Positions 58,058 to 64,000 of a DNA stretch of 64,000 nt are shown piece by piece; the first letter of the stretch is position 1, and the number at the start of each line of letters is the position of its first letter. Location of the stretch: positions 146,896 through 210,895 of the forward strand of contig NZ_JAWDIX010000004.1 of the NCBI RefSeq assembly GCF_032380675.1, given 5' to 3'. The DNA is from Anaerolentibacter hominis. Its GTDB lineage: Bacteria > Bacillota > Clostridia > Lachnospirales > Lachnospiraceae. A model generated the notes under the pieces. It was not told the DNA's origin, did no database searches, and saw nothing but the letters and a program-made list of their open reading frames with translations. Position numbers and translations under genes: made by a program.

Positions 58058-59425
58058 ATGCAGTCTTTAGAACTTACAGAAGGTAAAATCGGCAGGACGC
58101 TGCTGCGGTTTGCCATACCCTTTTTATTGGCCAGTGTTCTGCAGGCGCTCTATGGCGCCGCGGACCTGTTCGTTGTGGGAAGATTCGCGGACTCCGCTGC
58201 GGTTTCGGCCGTCTCTGTAGGAAGCCAGGTAATGCAGACGGTGACCGGAATCATCTTGGGTATATCTATGGGCGGAACGGTGCTGATCGGCCAGTATTAT
58301 GGGGCGAGGGATCAAAAGAGCGCAGCCGGGGCAATCGGGTCCATGGTTATTGCATTCAGTGCATTGGCTGCCATATTGACCCCTGTTATGCTTGCCATGT
58401 CATCAAACATTGTAACTATGATGCATACGCCGGCAGAAGCGTGCGCCTATGCGGTACAGTACCTCCTTATATGCTCCTGCGGGATTCCTTTTATTGTAGG
58501 ATATAATGGTGTCAGCGGTATCTTCCGGGGACTGGGGGATTCGAAGACACCCCTTATTTTTGTCACGATTGCCTGTATCATTAACATAGGCCTTGATCTG
58601 CTCTTAGTAGGCGTCTTCCATATGGGAGCAGCCGGGGCCGCGGCTGCAACCTCAGCCGCGCAGGCGATCAGTTTTCTGTCAGCTTTATTTTATATGAAGA
58701 AACGGGGGTTCCCGTTTGAATTTAATCGTACCTATATAAAGATTGATTATAAGTTGGGAAAAATATTAAAAATCGGGTCGCCTCTGGCCCTCCAGGATGC
58801 CCTGATTAATATTTCATTCCTGATCATCACAATGATTATCAACTCCATGGGGTTGATTGCGTCTGCCTCGGTAGGGGTGGTGGAAAAGCTGATAGTCTTT
58901 TCCATGCTGCCGCCTTCCGCTATGGCTTCCGCGGTAGCTACCATGACCGCACAGAACATTGGGGCGGGAAAACCGGAGAGAGCCAGAAAATGTCTGTGGA
59001 GCGGGGTTTGCTTCTCGCTGGTATTTGGAGCGGCGTTCTGTGCCTACTGCCAGGTGCTGCCTGAAACTTTAACGGCTATATTCTCAGCGGACCGTCAGGT
59101 TGTGGAAATGGCTGCGCTTTATTTGAAATCGTATAGTCTGGATTGCATTATTGTATGTTTTGTATTCTGCATGAATTCATATTTTAATGGCTGCGGACAA
59201 TCTGTTTTTCCTATGATTCACAGCATGTTTGCTACATTCTTCGTGCGTATTCCGCTTGTCTATGCGGTTAGCAGGATAGAAGGGGTGACCTTGTATGAAA
59301 TTGGATTTGTGGCACCTTTTGCTACCTTGATTTCCTTTTTTATCTGTTTGTTTTTTCTCTACTATCAGAAAAAGAAATACGTCCCTACGACAAGCGGCAT
59401 GCAGAAAAGCCAGAACCATGTATAA
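58058..59425 (+). CDS. MATE family efflux transporter
   Basis: A 455-residue multidrug-type MATE antiporter (Na+ or H+ driven) with about 12 transmembrane helices in two repeats. Marks: GKIGRTLLRFAIPFLLASVLQALYGAADLFVVGRF, the start of repeat one, and PLALQDALINISFLIITMIINSMGLIASASVGVVEKL in repeat two; GVSGIFRGLGDSKTPLIFV is also typical. Substrates are not predictable. Its translation seems insulated from the upstream operon by the hairpin described separately. Confidence 0.92.
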   Translation: MQSLELTEGKIGRTLLRFAIPFLLASVLQALYGAADLFVVGRFADSAAVSAVSVGSQVMQTVTGIILGISMGGTVLIGQYYGARDQKSAAGAIGSMVIAFSALAAILTPVMLAMSSNIVTMMHTPAEACAYAVQYLLICSCGIPFIVGYNGVSGIFRGLGDSKTPLIFVTIACIINIGLDLLLVGVFHMGAAGAAAATSAAQAISFLSALFYMKKRGFPFEFNRTYIKIDYKLGKILKIGSPLALQDALINISFLIITMIINSMGLIASASVGVVEKLIVFSMLPPSAMASAVATMTAQNIGAGKPERARKCLWSGVCFSLVFGAAFCAYCQVLPETLTAIFSADRQVVEMAALYLKSYSLDCIIVCFVFCMNSYFNGCGQSVFPMIHSMFATFFVRIPLVYAVSRIEGVTLYEIGFVAPFATLISFFICLFFLYYQKKKYVPTTSGMQKSQNHV

Positions 59426-59462
59426 AAGGAAGCATTCTTTTCGCTGCGCGTGCCTGCCTTTC

Positions 59463-59491
59463 TTTACACAATCTGATTTATCCGATAGAAT
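59463..59491 (+). promoter_or_regulatory. Promoter for the DUF1847 gene
   Basis: TTTACA (59463-59468), 17-bp spacer, TAGAAT (59486-59491), 32 bp before the start codon. Confidence 0.65.
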
Positions 59492-59522
59492 AAGATTATG
59501 AAAAAGAGAAGGGGGAAGTACG

Positions 59523-60140
59523 ATGTATACCTGTGGAAACTGTACTGTACATGCATGTCTTACTGAAACCAAAGAAAATCTTCCTAAAAACTGCCCGATC
59601 CGCAATGAAGAATTAATGGGAGGCGCCCTGAAGGAGTATGAGGCGCCGGACGTTCATCAATTCTATGTGGAATCCTCGAAAATTGAGTCGGCCGGATATT
59701 GCCAGTGGCCAAGAATGAAGGAGATCGTGGAATTTTCGAAGCGAATGGGCTATCATAAACTCGGTGTAGCATTCTGCGGCGGTCTGAGAAAAGAGGGGAA
59801 GATCGTCTGTGACATACTGCGGAAAAATGGCTTTGAGGTTGTTTCTGCTATATGCAAGGCGGGCGGATATCCGAAAGAAACCGTAGGGATGCTGGACGAA
59901 GATAAAGTAAGGCCGGGCCGCTATGAGCCTATGTGCAATCCAATCGCGCAGGCCATGCTCCTGAACGAACAGAAAACAGAGTTTAATATTACAGTGGGCC
60001 TGTGTCTTGGACACGACTCTCTCTTTTATAAATACTCGGAAGCTTACGTTACTACATTGATCGCAAAGGACCGGGTATTGGCGCATAATCCGGCAGGGGC
60101 GCTGTACTGTGCGGAATCGTATTTCAGAGATCGGATTTAA
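59523..60140 (+). CDS. DUF1847 domain protein, metal-binding candidate
   Basis: A 205-residue cysteine-containing protein of the DUF1847 family. The N terminus MYTCGNCTVHAC and later CPIRN, CGG, CKAGG, MCNP and LCLGHDSLF offer many Cys/His ligands, so a metal or Fe-S cluster site is plausible. The segment NITVGLCLGHDSLFYKYSEAYVTTLIAKDRVLAHNPAGALY is the best conserved in this family. GGGGGA precedes the ATG. Function unknown. Monocistronic with its own promoter and terminator. Confidence 0.8.
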   Translation: MYTCGNCTVHACLTETKENLPKNCPIRNEELMGGALKEYEAPDVHQFYVESSKIESAGYCQWPRMKEIVEFSKRMGYHKLGVAFCGGLRKEGKIVCDILRKNGFEVVSAICKAGGYPKETVGMLDEDKVRPGRYEPMCNPIAQAMLLNEQKTEFNITVGLCLGHDSLFYKYSEAYVTTLIAKDRVLAHNPAGALYCAESYFRDRI

Positions 60141-60210
60141 TAACAGATAGTTTGGCAGATGCTATAGACGGGGTGTATGACACGCGGCTGCAGGATCAGA
60201 ATGTAAAATG

Positions 60211-60239
60211 AGGACAGGATAATTCCTGTCCTTTTTTTG
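60211..60239 (+). terminator. Intrinsic terminator after the DUF1847 gene
   Basis: Perfect 9-bp stem AGGACAGGA/TCCTGTCCT (60211-60219, 60224-60232), then TTTTTT. The T-run is the left edge of the next family A palindrome. Confidence 0.85.
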
Positions 60240-60366
60240 TATAATAGGAAAGTTCTCCAAACTTTCCTATTATACAAAAACCCTCCGGGGGATCGCACTG
60301 CGGCGGAAAGGAATTGTGTTGCCAAAGCAACCCGCCGCAGGCGGAGAATCCCGCTTGCGGGATTCT
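60234..60366. repeat. Dispersed palindromic repeat, family A, long copy
   Basis: Perfect 21-bp arms (60234-60254 and 60260-60280) around loop CTCCA, then the same ~85-bp GC-rich tail as at 46903-46990 (CCCTCCGGGGGATC, GCCGCAGGCGGAGAATCCCG). A further TTGCCCGCTTTG...GCGGGAA segment at about 60417-60439 resembles the one after the copy at 2691. Confidence 0.82.
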
Positions 60367-60516
60367 TTGTTCTTATTCAGATAAATTCTGCGAACGTATC
60401 TGACTTGAGGTGAGCTTGCCCGCTTTGTTCTTGCGGGAAGCAGAGAGGCAAAATGTGAATGAGCCATAGAAAAATATGTATGTTTTGTTAATATTTTATA
60501 AACTGGGGAGGTTTTC

Positions 60517-60545
60517 TTGCTATATAATTATTTATAATGTATAAT
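60517..60545 (+). promoter_or_regulatory. Promoter for the cobalamin protein/opine dehydrogenase pair
   Basis: TTGCTA (60517-60522), 17-bp spacer, TATAAT (60540-60545). Confidence 0.6.
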
Positions 60546-60803
60546 AAATTTACAATAACAATCAAAAGAAGGTATGATAGTAACGAAAAGACGAAAAAAG
60601 ACAGATTTAAACGGCGAAATATAGCAGAAATTAACAATAAATATACAAAAATGTAAATCTAATGTAATAAAAGCATTCGTTTTAATCTATATCCGGCAGT
60701 CTGTTGCTGGATTCTTAATGGCGGCCGGCTGATTTGGGGCGTGCCATGTCTTTGTTGTTATCATTACGATTCGGTATACCGGCATATAAGGGGAGTGATG
60801 ATC

Positions 60804-62489
60804 ATGAGTAAGAAATTAGTTATCGGTGCATCAATTGGGAATTGTGTTCATGTGGCCGGCGCAGTCCATTTTTTAAATATGGCAGCAGATGAAGGATACG
60901 ATACACTGTTTCTGGGACCAGCGGTCAGTATTGATGAGGTTATCCGCAATGTTAAGATTTTAAAACCATACATGGTGACGCTGGGCTATCGGCTGACACC
61001 GGAAAATGTGGTGCCCCTGATCCGCGAACTGAAAGAAAAGGCTCAGGAGCTTACCTCACAGCCCAGATGGGTGTTTGGCGGAACCAGGCCTGTTGCAGAG
61101 CTGGTTCGAAAAGAAAATTTCTTTGAGATGATTTTTGACGGAACAGACGATATAGACGAAAGTATCGCTTTTTTGAGAAATGTCAGCAGAGGCCAGGCAG
61201 CGGAAAGCTATGAAGATAACCTGGTTTCCAGGATAAATCAGAAGAAGCCGTACCCGCTGCTGCGTCATCATTTTGGAAGACCGAGCTATGATGATACATT
61301 AAAGGGAATTGAACAGATAGCCGAATCAAAGGTCCTGGACGTGATTTCATTAGGGCCGGATCAGAACACCCAGCAGTATTTTTTCCGTCCTCAGGAAAGA
61401 GATCCGAAGATGGACGGAGCCGGTGGGGTACCGATTCATACGGAACAGCAGTTTCGGGATTTGAAAGAAGCATCCAGGACAGGAAATTATCCGTTGATCC
61501 GCTGCTACAGCGGAACAGCAGATGTAATCCAGTTTGCAGGATTGCTGGAGGATACAATTCACAATGCATGGTGTGCGGTGCCGCTGTCCTGGTATAACGA
61601 GATGGATGGAAGGGGAACCCGGCCTGTGGAAGTATCCATGAGAGAAGCGCTGGACCTGATGCGCTGGCATGGAGAGAGAAATATTCCGGTTGAAGTAAAT
61701 GAACCTCATCACTGGGGACTCCGGGATGCCCACGACATCATCTCGGTTGTTATGGCTTATCTCTCCGCGTACAATGCGAAGAAAAGCGGCGTAAAAGATT
61801 ACATCGCCCAATATATGTTCAACGTTCCCAACTCCATGAGCTTTTCCATGGATCTGGCTAAAATTCTTGCGGCAATCGAGATGGTGGAGAGCCTGAAAGA
61901 CGATTCGTTCCGGATATACAGAGAGGTACGCGCGGGACTGCCCCTTCTGAGCGGAGATTTTAATATTGCCAAGGGTCAGCTGGCGGCTTCGACACAGATA
62001 TCTATGGCCGTAAACCCGGACATTATCCATGTGGTGGGTTACAGTGAAGCGGAGCACGCGGCTACTCCGGAGGTGGTAATTGAGAGCTGTAAGATCGTCA
62101 GAGGTGTTATCCGGTGTGTGCTTTATGGAAATGCTGACAGCACACAGGACGCAGGAGTTCAGGAGCGTAAAGCGGAAATTATGAGGGAAGCAGGCCTGCT
62201 GCTTAATTTTATTCACGATCAGTACAGCCATTACTCCAAAGATCCATTTGGTGATCCGATGGTTTTATCCGACTGTATCAAGAGAGGAATTATTGACGCC
62301 CCCCATATTGTCAAAAATGACAGATTTATCGGTATTCTGGAAACCAGAGTATTAAACGGGAAGTGTGTTGCCTATGACTCCAAATCCCAGAAGACGCTGA
62401 CGGAAGAAGAGCGGCTGGCTATGCTGAAACAGCGTGGAAATCTGGAGAATATAGGCGTGTTCGGAAATAAATTAGCAAAAATCGGTTGA
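60804..62489 (+). CDS. Cobalamin-binding, glutamate-mutase-like fused protein
   Basis: A 561-residue protein of unknown substrate. Residues about 1-135 have the B12-binding flavodoxin-like fold as in glutamate mutase small subunit: KKLVIGASIGNCVHVAG and later RWVFGGTRP. The axial His16 and Gly19 of DxHxxG are kept but the Asp is Cys14. Residues about 170-540 recall the barrel of glutamate mutase large subunit (pieces such as RCYSGTADVIQFAGLLEDT, PVEVNEPHHWG and the late GIIDAPHIVKNDRFIGILET), judged from memory, not by alignment. It may catalyse a B12-dependent carbon-skeleton rearrangement. The ATG at 60804 has AGGGGAG 9 bases upstream. An opine-dehydrogenase gene follows by 30 bp. Confidence 0.65.
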   Translation: MSKKLVIGASIGNCVHVAGAVHFLNMAADEGYDTLFLGPAVSIDEVIRNVKILKPYMVTLGYRLTPENVVPLIRELKEKAQELTSQPRWVFGGTRPVAELVRKENFFEMIFDGTDDIDESIAFLRNVSRGQAAESYEDNLVSRINQKKPYPLLRHHFGRPSYDDTLKGIEQIAESKVLDVISLGPDQNTQQYFFRPQERDPKMDGAGGVPIHTEQQFRDLKEASRTGNYPLIRCYSGTADVIQFAGLLEDTIHNAWCAVPLSWYNEMDGRGTRPVEVSMREALDLMRWHGERNIPVEVNEPHHWGLRDAHDIISVVMAYLSAYNAKKSGVKDYIAQYMFNVPNSMSFSMDLAKILAAIEMVESLKDDSFRIYREVRAGLPLLSGDFNIAKGQLAASTQISMAVNPDIIHVVGYSEAEHAATPEVVIESCKIVRGVIRCVLYGNADSTQDAGVQERKAEIMREAGLLLNFIHDQYSHYSKDPFGDPMVLSDCIKRGIIDAPHIVKNDRFIGILETRVLNGKCVAYDSKSQKTLTEEERLAMLKQRGNLENIGVFGNKLAKIG

Positions 62490-62519
62490 TCTGTGCCGGT
62501 ATAGACAAGGAGGGGTTCT

Positions 62520-63593
62520 ATGATCAATAACCAGAAAGTGGCGATTATCAGTACGGGAAACGGCGGGCAGTCTATGGCTGCATACTTTGCCTATAAGGGA
62601 TATGACACGGCGCTTTATGCCAGGGAGCAGGAACGTGTTGATATGTTTCCGTCATGGGATTTTACAATCAGCGGCGAGATTAATGCGAATGTACATGTGA
62701 ATCTGATCTCCAGCAGTATGAAAGATGTGGTGGAGAATGCGCATCTTATTATGGTAACAACTCCATCTCAATATCACAGCACCGTAGCCAGAGAGATGGC
62801 ACCGTTTCTGGAGAGAGGCCAGATTATCGTACTGAATCCGGGAAGAACGTTCGGTACATATGAATTTGACCGGGTTCTTCAGGAGCAGAAGGTAAGTGAC
62901 GGTATTATTATCGCGGAGGCAGAAACATTTATTTTTACATGCCGCTGCCTGGAAGTAGGTTGTCCGGCAATTTATAAAATAAAACATCATGTCGGTATCG
63001 CCGCCCACCGGGATGAGGATACGGAACATGTAGTCAATGTGATGTCGCGGGCATTTCCTTCTCTATATGCTGCAAAAAGTGTTTTACATACAGGCTTTGG
63101 GAACATCGGCATGATTTTTCATCCGGTTCCGATCTTAATGAATATCACCCGTGTGGAGGCGAAAGAGCATTTTAAATACTATCACAATGCTATTTCACCA
63201 TTTGTAGCACAGGTTCTGGAGCGGCTTGATAAAGAGAGAAGAAGCATTGCGGACGCAGTGATAGGAGAATCTTTTTCTGTAAATGAATGGCTCAAAGACA
63301 AATATGATGCAGAGGGAGACACTCTCTACGAATGTCTGCAGAATGCGAAGGCTTACTCGGAGGTATATGCTCCGTCAGATATATACAGCAGATATGTGTT
63401 TGAGGATATACCAACCGGTTTTGTGCCGATGTATTGCATGGGACGGCATCTTGGCATTGAGATGCCTGTTACCGAAGCGGTTATAAAATGGGCCTCCGTT
63501 TTATACGATTATGACTTTATGGGTAGAGGAAGAAACGAAAAGAAGCTGAATCTGGATGAGATTATCGAACAGGGGAAGAAGTACAAAAAGTAA
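62520..63593 (+). CDS. NAD(P)-dependent octopine/nopaline dehydrogenase family protein
   Basis: A 357-residue opine-dehydrogenase-family enzyme. The N-terminal Rossmann motif is VAIISTGNGGQSMAAYFAYKG (G-x-G-x-x-x with GNGGQ), followed by IVLNPGRTFGTYEFDRVL. The C-terminal octopine dehydrogenase domain has NIGMIFHPVPILMN, with the conserved catalytic His. Such enzymes reductively join an amino acid to a 2-oxo acid or run the reverse. AGGAGG precedes the ATG. The gene is co-directional with the cobalamin protein (30-bp gap) and followed by a terminator, so the two make a closed unit. Substrate unknown. Confidence 0.85.
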   Translation: MINNQKVAIISTGNGGQSMAAYFAYKGYDTALYAREQERVDMFPSWDFTISGEINANVHVNLISSSMKDVVENAHLIMVTTPSQYHSTVAREMAPFLERGQIIVLNPGRTFGTYEFDRVLQEQKVSDGIIIAEAETFIFTCRCLEVGCPAIYKIKHHVGIAAHRDEDTEHVVNVMSRAFPSLYAAKSVLHTGFGNIGMIFHPVPILMNITRVEAKEHFKYYHNAISPFVAQVLERLDKERRSIADAVIGESFSVNEWLKDKYDAEGDTLYECLQNAKAYSEVYAPSDIYSRYVFEDIPTGFVPMYCMGRHLGIEMPVTEAVIKWASVLYDYDFMGRGRNEKKLNLDEIIEQGKKYKK

Positions 63594-63611
63594 TTCTATG
63601 ACCGTGCAGAT

Positions 63612-63665
63612 GGGAGCTGTTTTTTCCTATTAAATAAATATGGGAAAAAACAGCTCCCTTTTTTG
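63612..63665 (+). terminator. Intrinsic terminator after the opine dehydrogenase gene
   Basis: Perfect 16-bp stem (63612-63627 with 63643-63658), followed by TTTTTTG. Confidence 0.9.
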
Positions 63666-63810
63666 TATAATTTATGAGAATATGGAAAATATTAATTGCC
63701 AGATGCTGGTATGATTGAGAAATGCTGTAGTATGTCCCTGCAACCAATATATTCCAATTATAGATCAATATCATTTATTAGATATTTTAAAAAAATCTAT
63801 AAGAGAGGGG

Positions 63811-63839
63811 TTGACATCATATTCCAATTATGCTAGAAT
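63811..63839 (+). promoter_or_regulatory. Strong promoter, probably of an rRNA operon
   Basis: TTGACA (63811-63816), 17-bp spacer, TAGAAT (63834-63839) with extended TGC. The 13-bp sequence ATATTCCAATTAT (63819-63831) inside the spacer recurs at 63749-63761. The leader has a stem TTGCTC/GAGCAA near 63845-63882. Confidence 0.7.
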
Positions 63840-64000
63840 AACCATTGCTCACTTCGAGAAATACTGCGAAAGAAGAGCAAGCGAACCTTGATAACAGAAC
63901 AGTAAAACAACCTTGAAAATTCCAGGAAAGAGAAGAGATTCTCGATCCAAAGATTTCAGAAAAAAGAACGCGTAACTTCGAGAGAAGATTACAACCTAGA

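Larger units (their letters stand above)
60141..60803. other. 663-bp gap before the cobalamin-binding protein gene
   Basis: It holds the DUF1847 terminator, the family A repeat, a promoter (60517-60545), and a ~250-nt AT-rich leader. In the leader, CCGGCA/TGCTGG forms a small stem near 60692-60709. I looked for the conserved B12-box of cobalamin riboswitches (GCCACTG) and do not see it. Confidence 0.6.
63594..64000. other. 407-bp end region: terminator, promoter and probable rRNA leader
   Basis: After the terminator at 63612 comes ~140 bp of AT-rich sequence, then a strong promoter and a transcribed leader to the window edge. The leader contains AACCTTGATAACAGAACAGT and AACAACCTTGAAAATTCC, the type of sequence found before and between rRNA genes in Clostridia. 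No protein gene is visible. Confidence 0.6.

Noticed and set aside
60546..60803. Cobalamin riboswitch before the B12-binding protein gene
   Set aside because: I looked for the B12-box and the expected multi-stem core and saw neither in the leader.
1..64000. CRISPR arrays, prophage or integrase genes
   Set aside because: No regularly spaced direct repeats, Cas, integrase, capsid or transposase genes were seen; the dispersed repeats are palindromic and isolated.

Overview
The window looks like a chromosomal segment of an anaerobic Firmicute of class Clostridia, probably Lachnospiraceae. The signs are strong AGGAGG-type ribosome binding sites, frequent GTG and TTG starts, consensus TTGACA-N17-TATAAT promoters, intrinsic terminators after most operons, a V-type ATPase operon, long-form HPF next to SecA and frameshifted prfB, and the gene families present. 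Taxonomy is inferred from gene content only. All genes but two (cvfB and an acyl-ACP thioesterase, 18605-20168) are on the + strand, so the window probably lies in one replichore and is replicated left to right.

Layout: 1-2600 holds the end of one adenine deaminase gene and a complete second copy. 3164-5489 holds rlmH and three small hydrolases (HAD, HD, Nudix). 5669-8323 encodes a large surface protein with a tandem, unrecognised ~120-residue repeat, plus a 59-residue membrane protein. 8589-13047 holds nucleoside hydrolase, histidine phosphatase, Maf, a ribokinase-like enzyme and MreB. 13304-18536 holds recD2, a sugar nucleotidyltransferase, comF, a glycerophosphodiester phosphodiesterase and a YaiI/YqxD protein. 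20388-24414 holds ridA, a CPBP protease, trxB and an SH3/NlpC-P60 cell-wall hydrolase. A 670-bp AT-rich gap with five DnaA-box-like sites follows, then hpf, secA and prfB, the last with the classic +1 programmed frameshift. 29760-35557 holds a ferritin-like/VIT1 protein and an aspartate-family amino-acid operon (ACT protein, hom, a phosphoglycerate-mutase-like putative homoserine kinase, lysC). 35737-43322 holds tex, a YcxB-like protein and a t6A cluster (tsaE, tsaB, rimI, an RNase Z-like enzyme, tsaD), then ispD. Two tRNA-Ser genes follow (43396-43614). 43811-46766 is a TraX-family membrane protein with a two-component system; 47096-48743 is DhaK/DhaL. 49293-57984 is a nine-gene V-type ATPase operon. 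58058-60140 holds a MATE transporter and a DUF1847 protein. 60804-63593 pairs a fused glutamate-mutase-like cobalamin protein with an opine-dehydrogenase-family enzyme. The window ends in a strong promoter and leader that probably drive an rRNA operon just beyond the edge.

The most interesting signals are: (1) the cobalamin mutase-like/opine dehydrogenase pair, a candidate undescribed pathway; (2) a compact leader before hom with a mini-ORF, a terminator-like hairpin, and a loop exactly complementary to the bases just before the hom ribosome binding site; (3) the MATE promoter, whose -35/-10 spacer is the 5' arm of a hairpin that would hide the MATE ribosome binding site in read-through transcripts; (4) two dispersed palindromic repeat families, one of which sits directly on terminator T-tracts; (5) the DnaA-box cluster far from dnaA; (6) a long structured leader before the V-ATPase operon. 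All of this is read by eye; no search, folding or alignment program was run.
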